Shown here one piece after another: positions 1 through 12,500 of a DNA stretch of 64,000 nt. This DNA comes from Arcuatula senhousia (Eukaryota; Mollusca; Bivalvia; Mytilida; Mytilidae). The notes under the pieces are model-generated. The model searched no databases, was not told the origin of the DNA, and was given only the letters and a program-made list of their open reading frames with translations. The stretch covers positions 18,768,103 to 18,832,102 of the forward strand of contig OZ020304.1 in NCBI GenBank assembly GCA_963971305.1, given 5' to 3'. Position 1 is the first letter of the stretch. Every line of letters begins with the position of its first letter. A program made the position numbers and the translations under genes.

Positions 1-170
1 TGTTTAGCCAGGGAAGAAATTTTTGTAACACTTTTTTCAGAAACTATTAATCACAGCCACTTGATATTTGGTATAAAGATCATGGTGGGGCCCCATAATA
101 TGGGATTTGATTTCAGGTCTGTCAATCACCTACTTTGACAGAGTTTTTTTACACATTTTGCCCATTTTGA
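1..170 (+). repeat. Dispersed repeat Q, copy 1 (CACTTGATATTTGGTATA family)
   Basis: About 170 bp sharing with 1930-2062 (inverted), 32745-32995 and 58430-58600 the blocks CACTTGATATTTGGTATA, CATAATATGGGATTTGAT and TCAGGTCTGTC. No coding content. Lies in a P450 intron. Type unknown. Confidence 0.7.
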
Positions 171-412
171 GACTGAAGCTCTATTAAGATAATTTTTACC
201 AGTTCATACCCTGATGCAGATATGTTTAATGTTTCAAGATAATAGCATATTTTCTCCATGGAAAAGAAGCTCAATCTATAGGGTCACAGACTGATGAATA
301 CACAAACAAACCTAACTTCTAAATGCCACTTTACTTTTCACTAATTTACAAGTTAAATCTGATCCAAACTCTGTACATTATTAAAATTCAAAACTTTACT
401 TTTTTGACTTAC

Positions 413-569
413 TTTTCATTTTGACCAAGTGATTTAGTATATCATCTGGTGTATAGTCCCCTCTCTCTATTGCTTCTCTTCTCTCATCAAAACATTTCTT
501 AGAAAACACCCTCAGAAACCTGGCATGCTCAGCACATTCTTTTATGTATTCTTTCTTTGAGCTCCTGAA
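413..569 (-). CDS. CYP46A1-like: CYP46A1-like exon: helix G/H, ARFLRVF... PDDILNHLVKMK
   Basis: 157 bases, 52 codons plus one base. ARFLR...RREAIERGDYTPDDILNHL matches IRFLR...[20 protein letters not shown] of CYP46A1 closely. Donor GTAAGT at 412. No further exon is visible in bases 1-412, so the I-helix exon is outside the window. Confidence 0.92.
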
Positions 570-3500
570 CTAATAAATTTGTATAAAACATAAATTAAAA
601 TATTTGTAATTTTGGGATTTCTAAGTTGCTGCTGGTTTATACAGGTTGTGTCAATTATACTTATTCCACATCTAATTATCTTCCATGTATGAGAGATTCA
701 GGGTTCCCACTATTTTTTGGACACAAAATTCAAGGGTTTTTCAAGGACTTTTCAAGGGTATTGAGGTCATTTTCAAGGCTTAAAATAGTCTGCAAAAATT
801 TTAAAAAATCCAATATTTTTCAGCCTTTTTTTATCAAATGGTCAACAAATCTGCATATTACAAAATTCAAGGGTTTTTCAAGGATATTTGATAAAAATTC
901 AAGTATTGTTCCAGGTTTTTTAACATTGAAATGAAATTCAACGACTTTTCCAGGTTTCCTTAAATTCAAGGACGGCTTGAGAACCCTGGAGATTCCTTCT
1001 TTCACTTCTTCTAAGTTTTTTTTATTACTTTAGTATTTTAAATTTTTGCTACAAAATCTCTGGGTTTTGAATTTGCATTTGATAGATGTTTGCCTGGCAT
1101 ATTGTAGTTTACAGTACAAAACAAGTAGTACGTTAGATCATCTTTAAAAAAATTAAAACTTTTACTCAAGTAAATATTCATGGAATAACATTTTTCATCG
1201 TGTGGCAGCCATTCAAATGTCTCACCAGGTTTTATACACGGGTTGCTCATTTGCGGGATCGGTCACTATTTTAGCCAAATGAGGAGGAACTGGTAAAATA
1301 ACTGGTTCCAACCCGCTAATGGACTAAGAAAGTAGGGTTGGAAATGTTGTCTGTGGGTTTATTTGTCAATTGCAAATGATTTTTACCCATATATTGAATA
1401 ATTACAGAAGAATCGTTGATAAAAAATGCTGTTCCCTTTGTCCCATGTTGAATGACTTCGTTTTTCCTCCCCGAGACACCTGATGACCTCGCGTAAATGA
1501 TGAGTCAAATCTGGAACGGAAACATTGTGTAACCCATGTATTGTGGCCACATCAAAATCACAAATATAGCTTTTTTTTCTTCATAGATTGATATAAGAAC
1601 AAAACGTATTTGTTCAAGTTATTCTTAGTTTGTTATTTTTATGTTTTATTTCACAGACTTAAAATACTTAACCATGGGATAAGGCTATTAACAAATTTTT
1701 CTTACCTTCATAAAAGGATCCTTCATCTGGGCTGACAATCCCTTGAAACAAGCCAGTATAGCAGTAGAAAACTCTGATTTTTCTGTTCTATCTATCACAT
1801 TGTTCATCTCCATACCAAAAGCTATCTGACAATGCACGATATAAATAGAAAAGTTATCATTTCATGCTAAATAGTTTCCAAATTTACATCATTAATAGAT
1901 CTGTCAAAGTCAAAATTGTCCCGATTTCATTTAACAGAAAGTAGGTAAATTACAGACCTGTTATCAAATCCGACATTATGGGATCCCACTCTGGTGTGGT
2001 ATACCAAATATCAAGTGGCTGTGATTAGTAGTTGCTGAGAAAACTATTACAAAAAATTTTTCACCACCCCCAACCAAAAATTGTTTCTTTGCTTTGTTTT
2101 ATTCCAGAGCTCATGACAAGCCAAGACAATGTGATATTATATAAAGCTTATTTACTCAATATTCCTTCTGCAAATCATCTTGTTTCTGTTATGGCATTAC
2201 TGATTCTTTACACCTATATTTTTGTATGTTTTCTGCATCTTTTGTAGTGCAAATGTATTAATTTTACTACTAAAGATTTGTTACGCCAGGTTTACAGATT
2301 GAAAAGCACCCTTAGAAAATTGGCATATTTACCAAATAACATTTTCCCAGGGGTTTATCTTTAAACCACTGTTCTTTGGCGTATCTTTTTATTGATAAAT
2401 ATTGGAACTTATCTGAAAGAAGCAAAGAGACACCAATGGAGCATTTGAGTGTCAAAAGTCCGAAAGGGCAACGACAAAATTGGTAAAAAACAAACAAAAA
2501 CAGCACAAAGAAACACAAAATCAACCGAACGGAAATCAACAATGCAAACTCAAGTCGTAACAAGAGTGAACTCTGGTGCTCCAGAAGAGTAAGCAGTTCC
2601 TGCCTGCTATAGCACACCAGTTGTGATGCTAATTTCCAATTCAGTGTGTCAAATCCAGTAAAGGAAGAAAAAACAAATTTCTATGACAAACCTACATCTG
2701 CACGCTTTTGAGAGATAGAAATCCCATATTTGTCTACGAGTGCTCAGTGTCTACCGTAAAATTTCTTGAGTGAAGACAGCAACCATGGAGCAACATAACC
2801 CTTTGAATAATTATTATTATATAAATACATGCAAATGTTGCATGATGTAAAGGTTCTCTCTTACTCACACGTTGATTGTTATTGCTATTTTTCTCCTCAA
2901 GATGCAAGCCTAAGTGAGCCTGTTAAAAAATGCAGAGAAAATGTCTTCAATTTAAAATGGCTGGAAATCTAGCTAGGAAATTTAACTATTGCCCAGAAAT
3001 TAAATTTGAATATGAAAATTTAACACTTGGTGGCCTTTGCTATATCTGGAAGACAAGAATAATCTAACCTTGCCAATAATGTCCAGAGTGATGTGATTAA
3101 ACTCTTCCAACATAGAGACTTTAGTTTTACCATCTGCTAACCCTACCAGTCTGGTAATCAGAAGATCTACCTCTGTATTCAATGCTGCTTCCAAACCCTT
3201 TAGGTAACTGCAATTAAACATGCATATATGTACAAATCTGTTTTAAAAAGAACACATTCTAGTTTTTCATGTTTATAGTAGGTTCTTGTAGTGTCCTCAT
3301 CTTCGTAAACCACGGGTTCGCTCACTCCAATGATGAAGGAGAGAAGCTATGTGATATCAGCCATGGGTAACCGACAATGGTAGAATTCGATGACGATACG
3401 TTACTTAGACATTCTACAATTACTTATATGATGTTACGTTACTAAAACAAAATCATAATGTCTTGTTGTCACTTACCAGTTCAGCCATGATTATCTCAGA

Positions 3501-6500
3501 GAAATCTCGGCCAGTAAAGCACTGTGATTGAATGTTATGTGAATTTTACACCAGAACTATAATAAACCACTAATACAGTGGATTTTTCAACTTTTATTTT
3601 ATATATAAATATATATACGAAATGGTTTCAATGTCTAGAAATGAAATTAAACACACTAATGTGTTAAAAATTAAATAATATATAAAAATGTGGCAATATT
3701 TCGAAATCACAAGATTTCTTCATCAGGCCATAGATTGGAATTTTTTTAGTCAGAATACGTCTTTTAAAACAAACTATGAGCACGTGTGTGTTTTAGTGCT
3801 GCATTCCAATAGGAACCATAAAAATATTTTAGAATTACAAAAATAATTACTGTGGTTTTATTATTATTCGTGGGGTATCAATTTTGGTGGTTTTAGTGGG
3901 TGGCGTTGACCCACGAAATTTGATACTCTACAAAAAGGAAATTTAACATTGATTTGTATACTGCAGACTTCAGAACCACGAATTTAAGAATCCATGAACT
4001 TGTCAATTTTTATTAGACCACGAAAATTGATACCCACGAAAATACTTGAATCCACAGTAAGTAAAAAAATCTGTAAAAATGAATTCAACTAACATTGAAA
4101 ATGGTGAAATATTCAAAATACTATTTTATGACTTATTACATCAAAGAAAACTCTTAGGGAAACCAGAATGAATCATACAGAATGTATAACATGTTTTCAT
4201 TTTTGTTTTACATAACATTCATAGAAAGTCTACAAATCTTCTTTCTTTTTTATATCCATGTGATTGTCGACTTTTACAAAATTGCCTGAATAGATCCCAA
4301 TTTTGAGATCAAGATACAATCAATGAAGATAAATTATATTGTTTTGGAAAGGAAAATCATCCATGAAACAAATTTTTAATGAAAAGGTATGATAAATGAT
4401 TTAATAAAAGAAAAGCCAAGGGCATAGTGAAAGTAGTATTTCCCTTTTGTTTTTTGGTATGGCAAATCTTACAAAATATTGATAGAGAAGCAGTACTCGT
4501 GGTCTACTCTTCACTCATGTTCATCCACAGTCTTGTGTTGGTGTTTCATTATTCAAAGCATCATGTCTCTTTTGGAATTTGTTGTTTTACAACATATAGG
4601 TGGTTTATTTTGAAGAATCTGTCATAGGGTAATATTTGATGCAAATTAAAAAAATATATTTTATTGTTCTTAATTTAATATAGCTCTATTTCCATATTTT
4701 AATTCATGAGTTTTCTGTAAATGTAAAATTAATCTGTTAATTGAAGATTAATATTTTGTCATAACATTGTCACTTTATTATGTCTGAGATATTTTAATTG
4801 TTTTACTTTAAGTTTGTATTGTTAATTGAGCTTTTGTGATTTACCTTTTCTGCGCCAAGCTGTCATTGTTAGAATTACTTAATGTAAATAATTGTTGTGT
4901 CTCAGTGGCACCATGACATAATTGACTTTACTCATAATTCTGTATATAAGGTAGAACAAAAATTGTCATAGTAGAAGAAGTAAGTTGGGGGTTGGATTTC
5001 ATTAGGGACAATGTTAAGTTTTTTTAATAAAAAGTAAGGGATTTTGAAAATTCTAAAATAAGGAAATTCACACTTTTATTTTATTTTAAATTTGATAGAT
5101 TTTTGTTTTATATTTGAATTAATTGAGGTAAATTATTTCATTCATTCTGATTTTCTGAGATTTTATGAGCATTTCATTTTACTTTTGGTTTCTTTACTTA
5201 TAACTAAATTCATACTTTTGTAATCACACTTGTTTCATTGATTTCATTTATTTTTAATTGTTAACTGTGGTTTACTTTATAAAGCATTTATTGTAAATCT
5301 AACAACATAAACTTTGGACTATTATTAAATTGTTAAAACTGTTATTGCGTATTTACTATTACCAAGCCTGCCTTAAGTCTGTGCCCCTTTGTGCATTCAG
5401 ACTGACCCCTTGTTCCACGGGATTGCGCATATCTATATTGTTAAGTTTCCCCATTAACAGTGTGCGCAGCCCCTTGGTGACAGATTTGGTGGAGGTACCG
5501 GGCAAAATTTTATAAATTTCAAAGGCTTGGTATTAGTTTTATGCATTAACATTAAAAAGAACTTTTAAGAATATTTTAATTAAATTGATGATAAAGTTTG
5601 AAGTTGAATTTTAAAACATTCCGAGACTAAGGTGATTCAAGTTCCTGATCACAGTAGAAGACCACAATAAGGAACAGTACAGATCCATTGGAAACAAAAG
5701 ATAAGTATATTTTCATTCTGTTTTGCAACATTTTAAGATTTAACTTATTTCTTTGAGTAAATGGACCCCAGTTCAAGTATGAAGTGGTTTTGATTTAAGT
5801 TAATATTAAAATTGGAAGAAATCATAGGTAGATGATATAGAAAATTACAATGCTTAGTGCTTGTTAAAATGTCTACTTCTTTCAAAAGTTAACAACAATC
5901 ATTAACCATCATTTCAGAAAAGATGTGCTGGAAATCATGGCTCCTAGATGCAGTTACTCAAACAAAAAGAGATTGGTGATGCAACAGAATGAAATGAACC
6001 AAATTATTTTCTACATCCAGTTTTCCAAGATTGTGAACGCCATGTATTGAAGAACGATACCATATGCTGAATAGGACACCGTCTCAGTTTCCATCAGCAA
6101 ATGCCATGTAAAGAAGAATGCAGTGATGATGCAACTTCGGCTAAGCAGAGGAGAACTAGACCGAACATCATCATGTCCATAGAACACCACATATTCAGCA
6201 ACCAAAAGAAAACAACTACATCTAATTTCACAAGACCAGAGTACAGTTGTGACTGTTCCTAGCAGAAAGTCCATTCAGTTACCAAGAAAAAAGATGACAT
6301 CAAGAAAAGATTTATAAGATAAGTAGTTTTATTTACAATGTATTATAGTAAGTTTTTCAGTTAATTTTCTGACAATTGCATTTACACACAGTAAGCAGTC
6401 ATGTACAGAAACATAACCAAGTGAAGAGCAATAACCATAATAATGATAGAATATGAAACATGTGATGAGCTTTACAGGAATGCAATAAGATCAATGCCAC

Positions 6501-9500
6501 TTGAAATAATCATGTTTTGTTGTATTTGATATTGTTTTGTTATTCCTTTCACACTCTGACACCAATCTCAATTCATTATAGATGAAATGAAGTATGTAGA
6601 TCAGAGCCTCATTGAGTAAGAGTCAAGAATGACCACTGAAGATCCAACAACAGAAGATGATGATGGAAGACCAAGGAACATTGATAGTTTTGATGGACGT
6701 TGGCAGAGGAAACTTCAATCCAACAACTGGAAAGGAAACTGACCAGGTTGTTCACATCCGGATTGGGACTGTGTTAACAACGTACCACGAAGTCAGGACC
6801 TATTTGTATCCAGTGGTGACCGATGATTCATGAACTGTTTGGAATGATCTTGCAGTTAAAGAGGCTGAGTATAGTGACAGAGTTGAACATTTTAACAAAT
6901 TATAATAGATATTGAAAATTTTGTAGAAAGGAATTGTGAGAGAAGAAGTTGATGATAAGTATATGTTTAAGAAATAATGATTATTTATGGTGATTATGTA
7001 AAATGAAGTTTATATGCTGTTTTAGAATGATACTGATCAATGATGAATCTTTGATTGATAGAGTAGAATGTAATGTTTAATTTTGTAGTGCCTACTTCTG
7101 TTGTAAATTTATGTTGGGGTTGTGTTTTTGATTGCGCTATGATTTTTTTTTTCTTGTCATGTAATTTTTGTTTAATTATCTATTGTAAAATGTTTTTGTA
7201 ACAAAAAATATTCAGCTGAAAATTATAAGACTTTGTAAATGCATATAGCTATGGAGATGTTTTTGAACTGGCCATTCAAGGGCAAATCTTTAGCAAATGC
7301 ATCATTTTTTTTTATTTTGAATTGATTTGTTGTATATTTTTTTTTATCATTTATGCATTGTAAATGTTTTAATTTTATGTTTGTGGACAAACATATTGCA
7401 GGAAGGGGTGATATGTCATAGGGTAATATTTGATGCAAATTAAAAAAATATATTTTATTGTTCTTAATTTAATATAGCTCTATTTCCATATTTTAATTCA
7501 TGAGTTTTCTGTAAATGTAAAATTAATCTGTTAATTGAAGATTAATATTTTGTCATAACATTGTCACTTTATTATGTCTGAGATATTTTAATTGTTTTAC
7601 TTTAAGTTTGTATTGTTAATTGAGCTTTTGTGATTTACCTTTTCTGCGCCAAGCTGTCATTGTTAGAATTACTTAATGTAAATAATTGTTGTGTCTCAGT
7701 GGCACCATGACATAATTGACTTTACTCATAATTCTGTATATAAGGTAGAACAAAAATTGTCATAGTAGAAGAAGTAAGTTGGGGGTTGGATTTCATTAGG
7801 GACAATGTTAAGTTTTTTTAATAAAAAGTAAGGGATTTTGAAAATTCTAAAATAAGGAAATTCACACTTTTATTTTATTTTAAATTTGATAGATTTTTGT
7901 TTTATATTTGAATTAATTGAGGTAAATTATTTCATTCATTCTGATTTTCTGAGATTTTATGAGCATTTCATTTTACTTTTGGTTTCTTTACTTATAACTA
8001 AATTCATACTTTTGTAATCACACTTGTTTCATTGATTTCATTTATTTTTAATTGTTAACTGTGGTTTACTTTATAAAGCATTTATTGTAAATCTAACAAC
8101 ATAAACTTTGGACTATTATTAAATTGTTAAAACTGTTATTGCGTATTTACTATTACCAAGCCTGCCTTAAGTCTGTGCCCCTTTGTGCATTCAGACTGAC
8201 CCCTTGTTCCACGGGATTGCGCATATCTATATTGTTAAGTTTCCCCATTAACAGTGTGCGCAGCCCCTTGGTGACAAATCAGTTAATTCAGCTTTAAGGC
8301 CGCACAGATCATTTTCTTATTCTTTGGGTTTTTACTATTAAAAAATCATACCATAATACTTCCGCAATTTTTTTGCAGTCATATAAAAAGGAGCGAGCAA
8401 GCGACCAATTATTTTTAATAAATTTTTTTCTGAAAGTCTGATTTTTTGGAGTGACTGATTTTTCTTGAAGCAAGTGACTTGTTCTTAAATTTTTTAAAAG
8501 ATTTTTTCTAGTTTTCAATATTTAACTGATGCGAGCGAGTGATTATTTTTAATTTTTAAGAAAATACCGGTAACTGAAAAAAAATCTATTTAAAGTATAA
8601 AAAATGCTTGTTCTCAGTGTTTTATGACTTTTCCAAATGAATAATAAATTGTTAAAGCAGGGAAGAATGGTTTTGAGTTGTTTTTTTCTCTTCTGAAGAG
8701 TTTCTGTCCTGGCTTTCTAACAATGAGTACAGGTAGACCAAGAGACAGTCCATAACACTAAAAATGTATGCCTATGTTCCCAAATCTTATTGGCAAAGCA
8801 TAATTTAAAGATTTTATTTTAAAAAGAAAAACAACTCCCCATTTTTATTTACAATAAAAAACACAAAAACAACAATGATAATTTGTAAATATTTATTTAA
8901 AAAAGATATGACAAAACAATCCTTGGTGGACTGGATATAAGATCCCATCAATGTCCTTAGTTATACATATTAAAGCTTTGGATTGTCATTAATATTTCTA
9001 ATCACAACTTATGTATGTTGTTGTTATAACTGCGTTAAGATACCACAGGCACTTGTTCAGTCTATCAATAAGGGGGATGGGTTCAACTATACATCGTATA
9101 TGACATCCTCTGTACATGTTGTATGCATCTAAATAGATCAGTGTAAGAGTCTTCCATTTGACATGCAATTGACATATTTCGTAACAATACTTTTAGTTTG
9201 TATTGGCCAATGCACTTCATTTGAGCGAATTGGCATTTCAATTGAGCGAAAAAAAAGTTTCATTTGAGCGAGAGAAAAAAATTTCATTTGAGCGAATTTT
9301 TTTTACAGGTAAATTACAGGTAAATTTTGTTTTTACAGGTAATTATTACGATTATTTTCTTTTGTACCATAAAGTTATTCATATATAGATAGAACAAATA
9401 TGCAAACAATATGTTTATTAAAATAATATTTCACATGCTAAAAGAATAAAACGTTGTCAGATAAAGGAATAACCATCAAATAAAAGACACCTTTTTTCCT

Positions 9501-12500
9501 TTATTGGTTTCTGTCAGCTTCAAATCCATGTTCAATCTTTTTCATGTCTTTGAATACAGGTACATGTATATAAGAACGACAAGTAGTGAACTCTTTCCAA
9601 GTGTAATAATAGATAGACAGAAAGAATAAAAAGAAATCAAGGTATTGAACCTGTAAATCGATTGTTTTGTTTCGCAACCACTACAGCTGCATGATTTTGA
9701 TATGTTTTATGCAAAGTTATATTTTCAGTTATGATTTTTAAAAATATATCTGTATTCTGTCTATGGCTACAAAATCGAATTTTTATTCATAGTCTGTCTT
9801 ATTTTTTGTATAATTTTTTTAGCCATTTACCTATATTTACCTGTATTTACCTGGAAAAAAATATTCGCTCAATTGAAATAGAAAAAATCGCTCAAATGAA
9901 AGGTGGGGTCATTTTCAAATTCGCTCAATTGAAATGCGCCCGTATTGGCAATTCCACAATAAGACTTTTGGTTTCTACTTTACTTTGTTTTCATCGGAAT
10001 GTTTATATTTAACGTCTTTTATCCTGAAATTGAAACACTAAACTGAACTTCTGTTGCAATGTTGAGCTAACAAGCAATTAGACAAAACAGAGTCCACTTT
10101 ATTGAAGTACTTGGTGGAAAATTGGTAATTTAATATTTGTTTACCTTTGCAAAAATCAGATATTTTTCAAAAGTAGAGATAAAAAAAATTCCGGCTACGG
10201 ACTAGGGCGGGTTTCTGGTTAATGCAGGCAGAAGCAATTCATATTTTTCTTTTATGGAAACAATTTCATGTGCAGGCAGTCCAACGAACAAATAATTAAT
10301 TCGGAGTGGCCTTACCTTCTTTGAAAGCATGGATTCATTAGAGCTCTTCTCCATACCCAAACTTTCTGGTCTGTCTCCACAACCAAACTTTTACCCATAA
10401 ACCTGTTCCAATATCAAATGAACATCAAAAATTGCTATGTTATGGCATCGCAAAAACCACAAATTAATAGATCCAGAAAAAATTTGATGTTGGCAAATCC
10501 ACAAAGGACCAGGTTCACTAACTATCAGATTTGGCATTAAAATAGAGAAATCTCAAAACTTTTTTTTACGTAGATTTAAAATGCTTGTATATACCTTTAA
10601 TCAAAATTTTCTTAAATCTTTTCTAAATTTTATTGGTAATAACAATGTATTTCAAATTATACTGTCACAAAAGCCTGCAATATTTATTTATTCCTCATCT
10701 CATTATTTTCTATTTAGTAATTTGTTATAAAGTCATTAATTGCTTTTATTATTTATACCTGACACCAAAAAGATTTTCCATCTTGTTGTAAGGAATTGCT
10801 GGTTTAGGGTGATTACCAGTTATCAATATTTCCTTCAAAATAAACAGAGGTAAATTAGTTCCTAGATTACTATATGAATCAAGAAGTAAATTAGAGCAAA
10901 AGAAAGAAAAATCCATTACATACAAGTTTCAACAGCTTCAAATGTAATTAAAAAGTCAGTTTTCATGTTTTGTTTCACAGATTTGATTAATATAACACTT
11001 ATATGTCTTTATTATGATGCTAGTGCAGGGCACATGTGGCAACTAGGCCTGCAGCAGAGCCTAGCATGTTGTAAGTGGTGACTAAGGGTCTTGGGATTCT
11101 GACATCAGGTTAGTGCTCAGCCCTCAGCAAGACTAACTATGTACCCTAGGTGGCTGAATAGGGTGGCCTGACCGCTGACCATAGTGAGACAAGATTTGTG
11201 GAGAGTGCCACACTTCATGCACATAAGCAAAAGGGTACTGCCAAGTAGTGCACCACATAGGCTAAATTTTCTGTTCTCATCCAACTTTTCCCTTTTTTCT
11301 GTGGTCTTGTAAATTCATGAAATTTACTGTTCCCCACCACCATATTTCTCATCATCATTTCATGTTCATTTTGTCATCTTCCTTTGTATAACTCATATAG
11401 CGTTGCAAGGGCGTAAAACACCAACTCATTTACTGGCTCACTTTATTATGACAAATTAACACTGAACCAAATGTCTGTCGAAAAGGAGGTTATTTTTATA
11501 TGCGAGCGTGGCGAGCTCTTTAATGTAGAAAGTATGCCAAATTGCACGAGACTCAAAATACTATGGAAGAAAAATCGTTTTGTCACCGGAAACATTCGAT
11601 TTTCGGAAGTTCTCGAAAATGTCTGCGCGTGCTGAAAAATTGCGGGAAATAGTGATACATCGTCCCAGGCATTATTTGAAATTATCAATGGAATAGATTA
11701 TATTTTTTTATCTACGTGAGCTTTTAAGGCAATGTCTTTCTCATATTATCAATGTCTCTTAGTTAGTTTTTAATAATTTGTATTGCAATATAAGTGGTTA
11801 TTATCATGGTGATTTATTTGTTGTTCTATTTGTGGAAAATAACGGGATGCAATAATTAGAACACAAAACATATTAGTCAATGATATCAAAAGTAACAGTA
11901 TGCAAAATTACATTATGTGAAAATAAAAGCAAACCCTTTTTCAAAGAAAGCACAAAATTTTCCACACATGAAAAAAAAACCACTTTAGCTGTACAACATA
12001 TTTTATCTTGGGTCAGTGGCAATACAGCAAAACCAACAAAATATTCATGTTAAAGGTGCAGGCTGCTACCATTTTTGTAATGTTCCAGATTTGACAAATC
12101 CTAACCATTTCAATAGCAACAACAGGCATGTTACGACAAGCAGAAATTTCATTATTTTCCAAGAAGAGGTTGAGTGGTTGAGGTTAAATTGTATTATGTA
12201 TTTCTTTATAGTGTTTAAAGCTTTTAATATTCTTTCAGTACTCTAATGTTGTTTTTGTTGTTACCATGGTAATTATATAAGTCTTACCCTGACTGCTTTA
12301 GGATCACAAGTGCATACATATGTATGATGCAAAAAATTCATCTTAAATACGTGCCCATGTTTCTTGGCCCTTTAAAACAAAACAATAAAAATGCTAGTAG
12401 TAACAATTCTTTTTTTTTTAATTGATAATTATATACACATGATACATGAACATTAACGTAGATTGTGTTGTGAACACTTAATCCACAAATTATCTCAAAA

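Larger units (their letters stand above)
4620..8276 (+). mobile_element. Non-autonomous LTR retrotransposon, 3.66 kb
   Basis: Two direct repeats of exactly 863 bp (4620-5482 and 7414-8276) look identical by eye. Each begins TGTCA and ends TGACA. The 4-bp target duplication AATC lies at 4616-4619 and 8277-8280. A likely primer binding site, TGGTGGAGGTACCGGG, starts at 5487, four bases after the 5' LTR. A purine-rich tract (GCAGGAAGGGGTGATA) abuts the 3' LTR. The 1.93-kb interior has no gag, protease, reverse transcriptase or integrase, so it depends on a partner. Matching LTRs mean recent insertion. The 4-bp duplication suits Gypsy-like parents but does not prove it. It sits in the largest P450 intron, antisense to the gene. 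Confidence 0.92.

Noticed and set aside
626..934. 102-codon open frame
   Set aside because: Read across the low-complexity TTCAAGG repeats of the 699-988 element and its flank.
6011..6274. 87-codon minus-strand open frame in the LTR element as an antisense gene
   Set aside because: Antisense to the element, no motif, and hydrophobic-looking by composition only.
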